Source of the DNA: CAIYHK01 sp964638795
Lineage (GTDB): Bacteria > Actinomycetota > Acidimicrobiia > Acidimicrobiales > Ilumatobacteraceae
NCBI GenBank assembly: GCA_964638795.1
Contig: CAZXAX010000003.1
Coordinates: forward strand, 1-59,418
Length of the DNA: 59,418 bases
Direction of reading: 5' to 3'
Shown here: piece after piece, positions 33,607-43,491 of the stretch
Numbering within the stretch: the stretch's first letter is position 1
Layout of the letters: the number at the start of each line of letters is the position of its first letter
Notes under the pieces: generated by a model
Told to the model about the DNA's origin: nothing
Databases searched by the model: none
What the model saw: the letters and a program-made list of their open reading frames with translations, nothing else
Position numbers and translations under genes: made by a program

Positions 33607-34818
33607 AGGGCCCCTTCCGTCACTCGTTATTTGGTGACGTCATTTTGTATCTCGGCAGGAACCTTCATGCAGGCCGCAGCGTTGGGCAAACAGGTATATG
33701 ACATAACTGGACGCGAACTTGATATCGGCATCGTTGGACTGCTCGAATTTGCCCCGGCCGCGTTGCTGGTTCTCGTAGCTGGTTATGTTGCGGATCGGTT
33801 CAACCGTCGAACAGTTGCTATGTGCGCACTTTCAGCTGAGATTCTCTGTGCAGGCGCATTGTTCCTCTACGGTCGACACGAACAAACATCAGTGGTGCCG
33901 ATCTTTTTTATCGCTTTCGGATTCGGTGTTGCGCGCGCGTTTATGGCGCCTGCAACACGGGCAATTCCACCGTTATTGGCACCCGAAAACGGATTGCCTC
34001 GTGTCGTGGCTTTGAATTCAGCCACATGGAACTTCGCTTTGATCTTTGGCCCGGCGCTGTCGGGAATTTTCTATTCGATTGGTTCACAGTGGCCGTATTT
34101 TGCGGCCATGTTGATCATGACTTTCGCGCTGTTCCTGCTGAGTTCGGTTCAGTTCAGACGCGCGCAGGACCAGAGTGTGGCCGAAGAGCGACCCAGCATC
34201 GCTAAGGCAATGGAAGGCCTGCGCTTCATACGACGCACTCCAATCTTGTTTGCCGCTATTTCCCTTGATCTATTTGCGGTCCTGTTCGGTGGCGCGATCG
34301 CACTTCTTCCAGTGATCGCTGAAGAGCGCCTAGGTGTTGGCGATGTGGCGTACGGCTGGTTAAGAGCGTCTGCTGGCATTGGTGCATTGATGATGGGGCT
34401 CATCCTGATTGTGTTGCCAGTTAAACGAAATGTGGGCAGAACTCTGTACATCGCAGTAGCGGTGTTCGGTATTGCAACAATTGTTCTTGGCGTAACGCGC
34501 AGCTATGCGGTCGCTTTTTTTGCAGTGATTGTCCTCAGTGCGGCGGACATGGTGAGTGTTTTTATCCGTGCTTCGTTGGTGCCACTGGTTACGCCCGATG
34601 AAGCCCGCGGACGCGTAAATGCAGTTGAGAATGTTTTCATCGGCGCCTCAAACGAACTGGGGGCTTTTGAATCTGGTGCGGTGTCACAAGCAGCCGGTGT
34701 GCCATTCACCGTGATCGGTGGTGGTGTAGCCACGATTGCCGTTGTAGGTGTTTTCTGGTTTGCATTTCCTGTGCTTCGGCGGATCAATCGTTTTGAAGAC
34801 ATAGAGACGCAGGTTTGA
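33556..34818 (+). CDS. MFS transporter (EntS-like efflux type)
   Basis: A 420-residue major facilitator with about twelve membrane helices. It begins MSQPHSAQNAPVLREVL and shows an MFS motif A variant VADRFNRRTVAM after helix 2, GFGVARAFMAPATRAIPPLL and LNSATWNFALIFGPALSG in the first half, and a shorter second half ending RINRFEDIETQV. The composition resembles the EntS/MFS_3 exporters of siderophores and drugs. The start lies inside the 55-base duplicated segment; the copy right of the false gap is used here. It follows the SDR gene on the same strand. Confidence 0.85.
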   Translation: MSQPHSAQNAPVLREVLRAPSVTRYLVTSFCISAGTFMQAAALGKQVYDITGRELDIGIVGLLEFAPAALLVLVAGYVADRFNRRTVAMCALSAEILCAGALFLYGRHEQTSVVPIFFIAFGFGVARAFMAPATRAIPPLLAPENGLPRVVALNSATWNFALIFGPALSGIFYSIGSQWPYFAAMLIMTFALFLLSSVQFRRAQDQSVAEERPSIAKAMEGLRFIRRTPILFAAISLDLFAVLFGGAIALLPVIAEERLGVGDVAYGWLRASAGIGALMMGLILIVLPVKRNVGRTLYIAVAVFGIATIVLGVTRSYAVAFFAVIVLSAADMVSVFIRASLVPLVTPDEARGRVNAVENVFIGASNELGAFESGAVSQAAGVPFTVIGGGVATIAVVGVFWFAFPVLRRINRFEDIETQV

Positions 34819-34855
34819 CGGCACCAAAAGTCCCTTGAGAACTAGGCTTCAATGG

Positions 34856-35266
34856 ATGGCTGAAGATAAAAAACTCAAAGGATTTGCCAACGAATTTCGC
34901 TCATTTATCAACCGCGGCAATGTGGTGGACACCGCGGTCGCTTTTGTTATGGGTGTTGCGTTCAAGACCGTGATTGACGCTTTCTCAGGTGACGGTAAAT
35001 CAAACTCAGGAATTCTTGGTGGAATTCTTGGCGCAGTGACGGGTGGGCAGCAGGCGAACTTCAACGATAAGGGAGTCACACTCAACGGCAGCTTTATCCC
35101 AGTTGGATCTTTCATCACATCAGCTCTGAACTTTGTGCTTGTGGCGTTTGTGTTGTTCGCCTTGATCAAGCTTTACAACCGTTTTCGCAATTCAAGCCCT
35201 GCCCCCACAACCAATGATCTGCTTGCTGAAATTCGTGATGAACTTCGCAAGCAGAATGAATCCTGA
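34856..35266 (+). CDS. mscL: large-conductance mechanosensitive channel
   Basis: A 136-residue MscL, the pentameric channel that releases osmolytes on hypo-osmotic shock. It shows the amphipathic N-terminus KGFANEFRSFINRGNVVDTAVAFVMGVAF (helix 1 with NVVDTAVAF), a periplasmic loop rich in Gly/Ser/Asn (about 50-85), helix 2 (SFITSALNFVLVAFVLFALIKL) and the C-terminal cytoplasmic helix LLAEIRDELRKQ. The gate region (VVDTAVAFVMG) is conserved. The ATG at 34856 gives the standard N-terminus MAEDKKLKGF. Three bases separate it from the downstream lipoprotein gene. Confidence 0.93.
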   Translation: MAEDKKLKGFANEFRSFINRGNVVDTAVAFVMGVAFKTVIDAFSGDGKSNSGILGGILGAVTGGQQANFNDKGVTLNGSFIPVGSFITSALNFVLVAFVLFALIKLYNRFRNSSPAPTTNDLLAEIRDELRKQNES

Positions 35267-35269
35267 CCA

Positions 35270-36178
35270 ATGGGATCGCGAACTGCTCGCCTTTGGGCGG
35301 TGATATCGGTTGCATGTCTCGGGATGACCTCCTGTGGCTTGTTTGATGATGGAAACTCAACCAGTGGGCCGAACACGGTTGGTGGTGTTGGAAAAATCCC
35401 TGGCAGTGGGATCATTGGCTCTGCAACACTGCCGGACGGATTGTCGGTTAACTTTCCGGCAATTGAGGGGAAAATAATTGGTCCACAAGTCTCGGGGAAC
35501 CGAGTGATGTTGATTGGCGACTCGGTTCTTGCTGGTACCGCTCGCCGTTATGGGGGAGAGACATGCGCTCAACTCGTTCCCCTTGGATGGCAAGTGGAGT
35601 TGAATGCAGAGGCCGGTCGATTCATTGATTTCGCACTGAAGGTCGTAGAGGAACGCATTGACGCTGGATGGGATGCGGTCGGAATCTTTATCGGAACCAA
35701 TTACGGCGAGGATGAAAAGGTTTTTCGCGACTACTACACCGAAATATTGGACCTAATAGGTGATCGACCAGTACTGCTGCTGACTATCTCGCGTTACAAG
35801 GAAGAAATTGATGACGCCAATACCGTTATTCGTGAGCTTGCAAGCGAGTACGAAAATGTGTCGATTCTTGACTGGTCAAAACTCTCATCCGCAGAGGGCA
35901 TGCTGCGTAGTGACGGAATCCATCCAACAGATCAAGGTCGAATTGTGCTGGCAACTTCATTAGCAAAGGCACTCGGCACAGCACCTATGACACCTGGTGA
36001 ATGCCTCGACAGCAACTACGCAGATGATTCGGCAGTGTTGCCCGATGTGATGCCAGCACCCGCCACCACAACGACTCTTGGCGACAATCTAGGAACTACG
36101 ACCACTTCGACTGCAACTTCAACATCATCTAGCTCAACCACTGCACCTTCCACCACTACGACAACGACGGCGGGCTGA
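35270..36178 (+). CDS. SGNH/GDSL-like hydrolase, predicted lipoprotein with Thr/Ser-rich tail
   Basis: A 302-residue exported protein. The lipobox is GMTSC (Cys22), followed by a Gly/Ser-rich linker. The SGNH core has VMLIGDSVLAGTARRYG with the nucleophile serine near residue 83, IFIGTNYGEDEKVF, and the C-terminal catalytic DGIHPTDQGRIV (Asp and His). The last 45 residues are a run of Thr, Ser and Ala (TTTTLGDNLGTTTTST and on), likely an extended, possibly glycosylated stalk. It resembles the other SGNH lipoprotein at 22.6 kb only in the core blocks. Its stop overlaps the ABC-F start by one base. Confidence 0.82.
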   Translation: MGSRTARLWAVISVACLGMTSCGLFDDGNSTSGPNTVGGVGKIPGSGIIGSATLPDGLSVNFPAIEGKIIGPQVSGNRVMLIGDSVLAGTARRYGGETCAQLVPLGWQVELNAEAGRFIDFALKVVEERIDAGWDAVGIFIGTNYGEDEKVFRDYYTEILDLIGDRPVLLLTISRYKEEIDDANTVIRELASEYENVSILDWSKLSSAEGMLRSDGIHPTDQGRIVLATSLAKALGTAPMTPGECLDSNYADDSAVLPDVMPAPATTTTLGDNLGTTTTSTATSTSSSSTTAPSTTTTTTAG

Positions 36179-37794
36179 TGTTGCAGGTGAAAGATGTCGC
36201 CGTTGAAGTCGGCGGCAAGAAGGTTGTTGGCCGAGCGACTTTTTCAGTCATGCCGCGTGACAAAGTCGGGCTTGTAGGTCGCAATGGGGCAGGCAAAACC
36301 TCGTTCTTCAAGGTCTTGGGTGGCGAAGCCGAGCCCACTGCAGGAAAGATCATTCGCAAAGGTGCCTTTGGGTATCTGCCCCAAGACCCAAAGATTGAAG
36401 GCTTGTCCGATGGGCGCAAAGCGATTACTCACATTCTCTCGGGTCGCGGCATTGATGAAGACATGGAACGGCTCGAGAAATTGCGTATCGCAATGGAGGA
36501 GCGAGCTGATGAAAAATCGGTGACCCGATTCACCAATGCACAGGAAAAATTCGAAGCCAAAGGCGGGTACCGCGCAGATTCTGAAGCACGTTCAATATCT
36601 GCTGGTCTTGGCTTAAAGCCAGACCGTCTTGATTTGCCACTGAAAGTGTTGTCTGGTGGTGAGCGCCGCCGCGTCGAGTTGTCTCGTATTTTGTTTGCTG
36701 GCAGCGATGTTTTACTGCTTGATGAGCCGACCAATCACTTGGATATTGACGCCAAGACATGGCTATTGAACTTTCTTCGTGACTACAAAGGTGCATTGTT
36801 AGTGATCAGCCACGACCTTGAATTGCTGGATGAAGCAATTACACGCGTGATTCACCTCGACCGCCCTGAAGAAGAAGCTGTTGGTGAGGTAATTGAATAT
36901 CGCGGCACCTACAGCCAGTACAAGGTCTCGCGAGCCGCAGATGAAGAGCGCCGTGCAAAGACAGCAATGTTGCAGTCCAAAGAAATTGACCGATTGCAGA
37001 CCCTTGTGGATCGGTTCGGTGCAAAAGCCAGCAAGGCATCAATGGCGCACAGTCTTGAAAAGCGCATTGGCCGAATCGAATCATCACGCGTGACAGTGAA
37101 TAATCGTGATCGAAAGTATCGCGTCAAATTTCCTGAACCACCGCCGTGTGGCACCACGGTGATCACCGGCAAGTCTCTTACGAAGTCCTACGGTGGGCCG
37201 CCGGTATTTGAAAATGTGGGGTTCGATCTCGGGCGGGGCGAAAGACTGTTGGTACTGGGCTTGAATGGTGCCGGCAAGACCAGCCTGCTTCGTATTCTTG
37301 CGGGGGAGAGCCAACCCGATTCCGGCAACTTTGAATTCGGCTATCAAGTGTGTGCGGGTTACTACGCACAAGAACACGACAACTTGGTGTCCACGATGTC
37401 ACTGATTGACCACATGCGCCGAGAGGCACCACCACAGTTGGCTTTGACTGAAACATATCTGCGTGGACTTCTTGGGATGTTCGGCCTTTCAGGTGACAAG
37501 GTGTTTCAGGAGTCCGGGACATTGTCAGGTGGTGAAAAGACCAAGCTTGCTCTTGCCATGCTCATGGTCGGACGCAACAATTTGTTGTTGTTAGACGAAC
37601 CCACAAACAACCTTGATCCACCGAGTCGTACGGCCGTTGCAGATGCCTTAAAAGACTGGCCAGGTGCAATCATCTTTGTTTCTCACGATGAAGAATTCGT
37701 ATCGGAGTTAGCACCGACAAAAGTTCTACTGATGCCCGATGGGCAAACTGACTACTACAGCGAATCGTGGCTTGAATTAGTCAGCCTTGCGTAG
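36178..37794 (+). CDS. ABC-F family ATPase
   Basis: A 538-residue protein with two ABC domains on one chain and no membrane segment. Domain 1 shows LVGRNGAGKTS, LSGGERRRVELSRILFAG and DVLLLDEPTNHLD; domain 2 shows LGLNGAGKTS, LSGGEKTKLALAM and LLLLDEPTNNLDPPS. A charged linker of about 80 residues joins them (KTAMLQSKEIDRLQTLVDRF). ABC-F proteins act on ribosomes, as translation factors (EttA/Uup) or antibiotic-protection factors. The start overlaps the upstream stop (TGATG). Confidence 0.92.
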   Translation: MLQVKDVAVEVGGKKVVGRATFSVMPRDKVGLVGRNGAGKTSFFKVLGGEAEPTAGKIIRKGAFGYLPQDPKIEGLSDGRKAITHILSGRGIDEDMERLEKLRIAMEERADEKSVTRFTNAQEKFEAKGGYRADSEARSISAGLGLKPDRLDLPLKVLSGGERRRVELSRILFAGSDVLLLDEPTNHLDIDAKTWLLNFLRDYKGALLVISHDLELLDEAITRVIHLDRPEEEAVGEVIEYRGTYSQYKVSRAADEERRAKTAMLQSKEIDRLQTLVDRFGAKASKASMAHSLEKRIGRIESSRVTVNNRDRKYRVKFPEPPPCGTTVITGKSLTKSYGGPPVFENVGFDLGRGERLLVLGLNGAGKTSLLRILAGESQPDSGNFEFGYQVCAGYYAQEHDNLVSTMSLIDHMRREAPPQLALTETYLRGLLGMFGLSGDKVFQESGTLSGGEKTKLALAMLMVGRNNLLLLDEPTNNLDPPSRTAVADALKDWPGAIIFVSHDEEFVSELAPTKVLLMPDGQTDYYSESWLELVSLA

Positions 37795-37797
37795 CGT

Positions 37798-39447
37798 TCA
37801 CTTGCTGATCTGAACTGGAGTGCCCCCGTAGGGCTTGTTGACGAGATCGAAGAAGTCATTTCCTTTATCGTCAACAACGATGAAGGCAGGGAAGTCCTGG
37901 ACTTCAATTTTCCAGATTGCTTCCATCCCAAGCTCTGCGTATTCGAGAACTTCAACCTTCGTGATGCAATCTTGGGCTAGGCGCGCAGCGGGACCGCCGA
38001 TTGAGCCCAAGTAGAAGCCACCGAACTCCTTGCAGGCATCGGTCACTTGGCGCGATCGGTTGCCTTTTGCGAGCATCACAAACGAGCCACCGGCCGATTG
38101 GAGATCATGAACGTAGGAATCCATGCGGCCCGCAGTGGTTGGCCCAAACGAACCCGATGCCATACCTTCTGGAGTCTTGGCAGGACCCGCGTAGTACACG
38201 CAGTAATCCTTCATGTACTGCGGCAACCCTTCGCCGGCATCAAGGCGTTCTTTCAACTTTGCATGTGCGATATCTCTTGCAACCACCATTGGCCCAGTGA
38301 GCATTACTCGGGTCTTCACTGGGTATTTGGACAGAGTGGCGCGAATTTCACTCATGGGTCGGGTGAGATCGATTGCGACTGCCTCACCATCTAGATCTGA
38401 TTCCGTAACTTCAGGCAAGAATCGTGCGGGGTCGCGTTCTAGATCTTCAATGAATATTCCGTCGGCAGTGATCTTGCCGAGAGCCTGACGATCCGCACTG
38501 CACGAGACGGCAAATGAAACCGGACACGACGCACCATGGCGTGGAAGGCGAATGACTCGCACATCGTGGCAGAAATACTTGCCACCGAATTGCGCACCGA
38601 TGCCAGTCTCTTGTGAGAGCTTGAGAATTTTTGCCTCTAGGTCAAGGTCGCGGAATGCATGACCCAGCTTGCTGCCTGATGTGGGCAGACCGTCCAGATA
38701 GCGAGCACTGGCAAGTTTGGCGGTCTCAACAGCGAGCTCGGCCGAAGTGCCGCCGATAACAACAGCCAAGTGGTACGGAGGACACGCAGCGGTACCAAGT
38801 GTTTTCATTTTCTCGAACACCCATGGCAAGAGGGTCTTCTCGTTTAGAAGTGCTTTCGTTTCTTGGAACAAGTAACTCTTGTTGGCAGAGCCGCCGCCTT
38901 TTGCCAGGAATAGGAATTTGTATTCCGCGCCATCGGTCGCAGAAATTTTGATTTCCGCTGGCAGGTTGTTGCCCGTGTTCACCTCGTCGTACATATTGAG
39001 AGGTGCCATCTGGCTGTAGCGCAGATTGCTTGTCTGGTACGTGTTGAAAACACCCCGTGCTATTGCTTCTTCATCGCCACCCTCGGTGAAGACAAACTGG
39101 CCCTTTTTGCCCTTCACGATTGCCGTGCCTGTGTCTTGGCACATTGGCAGAACACCGCCCGCTGAGATGCTTGCGTTCTTCAATAGATCAAGGGCGACAA
39201 ATCGATCGTTGTCACTTGCTTCTGGATCGTCAAGGATTTTGCGCAGCTGCTCAAGGTGTCCGGATCGAAGAAAGTGCGCGATGTCGTGCATCGCAACTTC
39301 GGTGAGATGTGTGATTGCGGATGTGTCGACTTTCAGAAATTTCCCAAGTGGCGTGTCCACAGTGGAAACTCCGTCTTTGGATATCAAGCGGTAGTGGGTT
39401 GTGTCCTTTGTGAGAGGAAACAACTCGGTGAAATCGAACTCAGCCAT
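37798..39447 (-). CDS. fumA: fumarate hydratase class I
   Basis: A 549-residue iron-sulfur fumarase of the single-chain FumA/FumB type that interconverts fumarate and malate in the citric acid cycle. The N-terminal half carries GVLPMCQDTGTAIVKGKKG, GGGSANKSYLFQ and TAACPPYHLAVVIGGTSAE, including cluster cysteines. The C-terminal beta part shows GPTTAGRMDSYV and GFYLGSIGGPAARLA. A class I enzyme is oxygen-sensitive, notable in a presumed surface-water aerobe; a class II fumC elsewhere cannot be excluded. It starts 14 bases after the hrpB stop, so it is probably transcribed from the hrpB operon or a promoter within it. Confidence 0.94.
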   Translation of the reverse strand: MAEFDFTELFPLTKDTTHYRLISKDGVSTVDTPLGKFLKVDTSAITHLTEVAMHDIAHFLRSGHLEQLRKILDDPEASDNDRFVALDLLKNASISAGGVLPMCQDTGTAIVKGKKGQFVFTEGGDEEAIARGVFNTYQTSNLRYSQMAPLNMYDEVNTGNNLPAEIKISATDGAEYKFLFLAKGGGSANKSYLFQETKALLNEKTLLPWVFEKMKTLGTAACPPYHLAVVIGGTSAELAVETAKLASARYLDGLPTSGSKLGHAFRDLDLEAKILKLSQETGIGAQFGGKYFCHDVRVIRLPRHGASCPVSFAVSCSADRQALGKITADGIFIEDLERDPARFLPEVTESDLDGEAVAIDLTRPMSEIRATLSKYPVKTRVMLTGPMVVARDIAHAKLKERLDAGEGLPQYMKDYCVYYAGPAKTPEGMASGSFGPTTAGRMDSYVHDLQSAGGSFVMLAKGNRSRQVTDACKEFGGFYLGSIGGPAARLAQDCITKVEVLEYAELGMEAIWKIEVQDFPAFIVVDDKGNDFFDLVNKPYGGTPVQISK

Positions 39448-39461
39448 GGTTCAACGGTAGG

Positions 39462-41957
39462 TCACTTTGGAGGTTTTGCGGTAGCCGGATCTTCGGGCCA
39501 TGAGTGTTTTGGGTATCTGCCAGCCATGTCTTTTCGGACATCGCGCCAACTGCCCTTCCAGAACCCAGGTAGGTCACTGGTGGTCTGAATTGGCCGGTCT
39601 GCGGGCGAAAGCAATTCGAGCACTAATGGCACCTTGCCATTCACAATTGCAGGATGAACATCAACTCCGTATAGGTCCTGGACGCGCACTCGCAAAAGTG
39701 GATTCATGTCAGCTGGATACTCAAGTTTGCGCACACGCCCGTTCGGAAGCGAAAACTCTATTGGAGCTAAAGCGCTGAACTGCATGGACTGATCCCATGA
39801 AAGCCCCGACTGCAAAACCATCACGAGATCCATTAATCGCATGTCAGCGAGGTCGCGACATTGCCCTATGTAGGGGAGTAGCCACAACTCGAGGGATGCG
39901 ATTAGGGCCGCATCTGTCCAATCCGGCCAGTTTTCACCGTCGGCACCTCGGACATATTGCATGCGCCGCTGCAAGCGCCGAAATTCATCGCTGAGCTTTA
40001 ATGCCGCAAGCCGTGTTGTACGCACTCTGTCGATCAGCGCTTCAAGAGTTTCTACGCTGGTCTCGGGGCGTCGTGTCTCGCTGAGCAGGCGCATGTTGTC
40101 CAAGAGCACTTCAGTGCGTAGCACGAAGTCGTCTTTTTCCTTATCAAAGATGAGAACGGATTCCTTGCGGACTCGGTCGCCACAGGCAACTTCAATGTCT
40201 CCAACGGAAACCGCGGCAGCAAGTCGAACACGTGCATTTTTTCGATCACCATCAAGATCAATTGCGACGATAAATGGTGATTCAGCGAGGTTGTCTCCTT
40301 TGGCAATCCATGCAGCGCTTCCTCCACGGAGCTGAAATTGGCCGACACCACTTCGTTTTGTGGCCAATCGATCGGGGAATCCGCCGAGAAGAAGTCGACC
40401 ACAATGCTCTGCGTTCACTGCGGATTCACGAACGCCCGCGCGGCGCGCTAGATCGGTCACGCGCCGAGACACGTTTTCGACGGCGCGGCGGTCCAGGGAG
40501 TCGTGGTGTGCAAGACCAGCAACAAGATCAACTCGTAATGCGACATCAATAGGTAACGAGTCATGTTGTCCGCGAAGAATGTCGCGCTCTTCCACGAGCG
40601 TGGCAACAATGCACGCGGTCCATGCATCGTCTGCGGATTCATCTTTGGCGCGCTGGATCATCGCAGCCATGCGCGGGTGAACTGGAAGCGTGGCAATGTT
40701 ACGGCCGAGTTCAGTCGGCTTGAAGTGCTCATCTATGGCGCCGAGTGTCTGGAGAAGTTCACGTGCTTGCTTCATGGCGGCTTTTGGTGGTGGATCGGGG
40801 AAACGCAGTGCGGATTCGTCAGCACCCCAGATGATGAGGTCAAGCGCGAGAGATGTGAGTTCCGTTTCAGTGATCTCAGGTGCGAGGTGTGCACGCCGAC
40901 TCCCGTGCTCGATCTTGCTCCAAAGGCGATAGACGGTGCCGGGCTGTGTGCGGCCGGCGCGACCCGCACGTTGCTCTGCGTTAGCTCGCGAGCAAGGAAT
41001 TGTTGTGAGTCGTGTCATGCCGGTGCGTGAATCAAATCGTGGTACCCGTGCGAGTCCAGCGTCAACTACTACGGTCACTCCGTCAACAGTCAATGAGGTC
41101 TCAGCGATATCGGTGCTAAGGATCACTCGCCGCTGCCCAAGTGGATCAAGTTGCAACGCGGCGTCCTGCTCGGCTTGTGACAATGCTCCAGCAAGACGAT
41201 GTATTTGCACATTTGCATGTCGACTCGCGATGACTTGCTCATTGAGGTTCTGGCGCACACGGTTGATTTCGCCCATGCCGGGAAGGAACACGAGTATGTC
41301 GCCTTCAGTTTCATTCAGTGCCCGGATGACGACACGGGTAACCGCTGAATCGAGCCATTCTTTTTGCAGTTTTGGATCCCATACGACCGTCACTTCATGT
41401 TGGCGTCCAAGAGATTCAATGATCGGGGCGGGTTCGCCAGTGGCATTTTGTAAGGTCGGTACCAGCGTGCGCGCATCGGGTGTTGCAGACATTGCAAGTA
41501 GTCGAAGGTCAGGCCGCAGGTGCTGCATCACGTCGAGGGTGAGGGCAATGCCGAGATCAGTTGGCAAATTGCGTTCGTGGACTTCATCAAAGATGACCAG
41601 CCCGACATCGTCAAGTGCTGGGTTGTTCATCATGCGCCGCGTAAGAATGCCTTCGGTAATTACCTCAACGCGAGTATCTACACCAAGCACTCGTTCATCA
41701 CGTGTTTGGTAACCGATGAGAGTCCCAACTTGGGTACCGGTAGTTTGCGCCATTCGTTGGGCCGCCGCACGAGTGGCTAGGCGGCGTGGCTCGAGCATCA
41801 GAATTTTGCGCCCATTCATCCACGGCTCATTCAGCAAGTGCAACGGCACCGTGGTGGTCTTACCAGCACCAGGCGGCGCAATCAAAAGAGCAGTGGTGCT
41901 GGCCACTAAAACTGATTTGAGGTCGTCAACGACGTCGTTGACGGGAAGATCAACCAA
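39462..41957 (-). CDS. hrpB: ATP-dependent helicase HrpB (DEAH family)
   Basis: An 831-residue DEAH-type RNA/DNA helicase. It has Walker A APPGAGKTTTVPLH near residue 28, DEVHERN for the DEAH box, SATPD, LSTDIAETSLTVDGVTVVVD and the RAGRAGRTQPGTVYRL motif VI. The long C-terminal region with the helicase-associated and HrpB-specific domains is present (GVDVHPAIVNGKVPLVLELL near the end). Its cellular role is poorly defined. The start overlaps the end of the upstream thioredoxin-like gene by eight bases. Confidence 0.92.
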   Translation of the reverse strand: MVDLPVNDVVDDLKSVLVASTTALLIAPPGAGKTTTVPLHLLNEPWMNGRKILMLEPRRLATRAAAQRMAQTTGTQVGTLIGYQTRDERVLGVDTRVEVITEGILTRRMMNNPALDDVGLVIFDEVHERNLPTDLGIALTLDVMQHLRPDLRLLAMSATPDARTLVPTLQNATGEPAPIIESLGRQHEVTVVWDPKLQKEWLDSAVTRVVIRALNETEGDILVFLPGMGEINRVRQNLNEQVIASRHANVQIHRLAGALSQAEQDAALQLDPLGQRRVILSTDIAETSLTVDGVTVVVDAGLARVPRFDSRTGMTRLTTIPCSRANAEQRAGRAGRTQPGTVYRLWSKIEHGSRRAHLAPEITETELTSLALDLIIWGADESALRFPDPPPKAAMKQARELLQTLGAIDEHFKPTELGRNIATLPVHPRMAAMIQRAKDESADDAWTACIVATLVEERDILRGQHDSLPIDVALRVDLVAGLAHHDSLDRRAVENVSRRVTDLARRAGVRESAVNAEHCGRLLLGGFPDRLATKRSGVGQFQLRGGSAAWIAKGDNLAESPFIVAIDLDGDRKNARVRLAAAVSVGDIEVACGDRVRKESVLIFDKEKDDFVLRTEVLLDNMRLLSETRRPETSVETLEALIDRVRTTRLAALKLSDEFRRLQRRMQYVRGADGENWPDWTDAALIASLELWLLPYIGQCRDLADMRLMDLVMVLQSGLSWDQSMQFSALAPIEFSLPNGRVRKLEYPADMNPLLRVRVQDLYGVDVHPAIVNGKVPLVLELLSPADRPIQTTSDLPGFWKGSWRDVRKDMAGRYPKHSWPEDPATAKPPK

Positions 41958-42447
41958 GTGCTGGTGTGCCCTTGAATGCGCGCGGATCAGAAGCGGCCGG
42001 CAAGAGGGTGCGGGTCCAGGAGGTCAAGTTTGTGATTGCATCGGCAACCTCTTGCCACTCACTTGCATTCCAACCTTGTGCGCCAGACACCACCGTGGCG
42101 TCGCCGCGCAGCAAAACAAAGGCCGGCACTTCACTGAGTCCGAGGGATTTCACAAAAATTCTGTTTGGATCGCAAAACGCAAGAACTTCGTCAGCAATCG
42201 GTCCTAGAAACGTGCGCGCCTCGTCGGCACTGCAGGTGAGGACAAAGTTGGCCCTAACGGCGGAGCCAGCAAAGTGATTGAGGATTCGGGTTGCGGTCGG
42301 AAGAATCCATGCGGACTCATTGGTGTATGGATCAAGGATCACACTGGCTAGATGGAAGGTCGTCAGCCATTCGTGCAAAGCGCGCGAGTCGCCGTTGATT
42401 GAGGTCAGAGTTACATCGACGGAGGGGTTGGAAAGAGTGCTTGCCAC
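41950..42447 (-). CDS. thioredoxin-fold-like protein without CXXC
   Basis: A 165-residue protein. The segment NRIFVKSLGLSEVPAFVLLRGDATVVSGAQGWNASEWQEV resembles the second half of a thioredoxin fold: a cis-Pro after SEVP, two strands, then a C-terminal helix. The first half lacks the redox CXXC; two single cysteines are spread out (near 70 and 91). A redox role is therefore doubtful. It overlaps hrpB by eight bases and is divergent from the Mcl gene. Family assignment is tentative. Confidence 0.6.
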   Translation of the reverse strand: MASTLSNPSVDVTLTSINGDSRALHEWLTTFHLASVILDPYTNESAWILPTATRILNHFAGSAVRANFVLTCSADEARTFLGPIADEVLAFCDPNRIFVKSLGLSEVPAFVLLRGDATVVSGAQGWNASEWQEVADAITNLTSWTRTLLPAASDPRAFKGTPALG

Positions 42448-42545
42448 GCCAAAAAATTACTCGCTCCGGGGCGTTTTCCCATAGATGGTCGGTGCCGAAT
42501 TACGACTTTGGAGTGCCCGCGCTACTGACGGGTAGCGTGAAGACC

Positions 42546-43484
42546 ATGTCAGTACGCTCCCGAGACCTGCCCCGCCGTTCCTGTCTGTCGATTCCTGGAT
42601 CGTCCGAGAAAATGATCAATAAGGGCGCTGGACTGCCCGCAGACATGGTTTTCTTGGACCTTGAGGATGCTGTTGCTCCCAAGGAGAAAGAATCCTCGCG
42701 ACCACGCGTTGCTGAAGCTATTCGCACCCTCGATTGGGGCGACAAGGTTCTCTGTGTGCGGGTCAATGACTGGTCAACCAAGTGGACTGCATACGACATC
42801 ATCGAAGTTGTCGGCAATGCTGGCCCACGCCTTGATGAGATCATGCTTCCAAAAGTGGAAAGTGCAGCGCAGATAGTCGCCACTGACATGCTGTTGCGTC
42901 AAGTGGAAATCGCATCTGGTCTTCCAATCGGCCACATTGGCATCGAAGCCCAGATTGAGACCGCACGTGGACTCATCAATGTCGAAGAGATCTGTGCAGC
43001 AAGCCCACGATTGGAAACCATCATCTTTGGTCCCGCCGATTTCGCGGCAAGTATGGAAATGCCAGTGCTCACTGGGGGAGTTCAAATTCCCGATTATCCC
43101 GGTGACCATTTCCATTACGTGTTCAACAAGATCCTGATGGCTGGCCGTGCCAATGGCCTGCAAGTGATCGACGGTCCTTATCTATACATACGTGACACCG
43201 ATGGCTTCCGTGATTACTGCAAGCGCACCCGCACTTTGGGTTATGACGGCAAATGGGCACTGCACCCTGATCAAGTAACGGTGTTGAACGAGGTGTTCTC
43301 ACCCACGCAGGAGCAGTTCGACCGCGCGTGGGCAATCCTGGATGCTTACGCTCACGCAACCGAAGGCGAAGGCAAAGGTGCCGTTATGTTCGGCGATGAA
43401 ATGATTGATGAGGCCAGTCGCAAGATGGCGCTTAAGTTCATTTCTCGTGGCGAACGTGCAGGCTTGCAGCGTTCGTCTGGCTGA
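42546..43484 (+). CDS. mcl: HpcH/HpaI-family CoA lyase, probable L-malyl-CoA/beta-methylmalyl-CoA lyase
   Basis: A 312-residue TIM-barrel lyase. It begins with the family block RRSCLSIPGSSEKMI and continues ADMVFLDLEDAVAPKEKESS, the catalytic/metal segments GIEAQIETARGLINVEEI and ETIIFGPADFAASM, and DGKWALHPDQV. It is close to the malyl-CoA lyase group that, in the ethylmalonyl-CoA pathway, splits beta-methylmalyl-CoA to glyoxylate plus propionyl-CoA. The next gene, an Mcd-type dehydrogenase, supports this. CitE-like proteins of other function share the fold. I use the ATG at 42546. Confidence 0.78.
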   Translation: MSVRSRDLPRRSCLSIPGSSEKMINKGAGLPADMVFLDLEDAVAPKEKESSRPRVAEAIRTLDWGDKVLCVRVNDWSTKWTAYDIIEVVGNAGPRLDEIMLPKVESAAQIVATDMLLRQVEIASGLPIGHIGIEAQIETARGLINVEEICAASPRLETIIFGPADFAASMEMPVLTGGVQIPDYPGDHFHYVFNKILMAGRANGLQVIDGPYLYIRDTDGFRDYCKRTRTLGYDGKWALHPDQVTVLNEVFSPTQEQFDRAWAILDAYAHATEGEGKGAVMFGDEMIDEASRKMALKFISRGERAGLQRSSG

Positions 43485-43491
43485 ATCTTGG

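Noticed and set aside
42399..42545. Upstream extension of the Mcl protein by 49 residues
   Set aside because: It overlaps the divergent thioredoxin-like gene and adds residues not seen in the family; the ATG at 42546 starts the conserved block.
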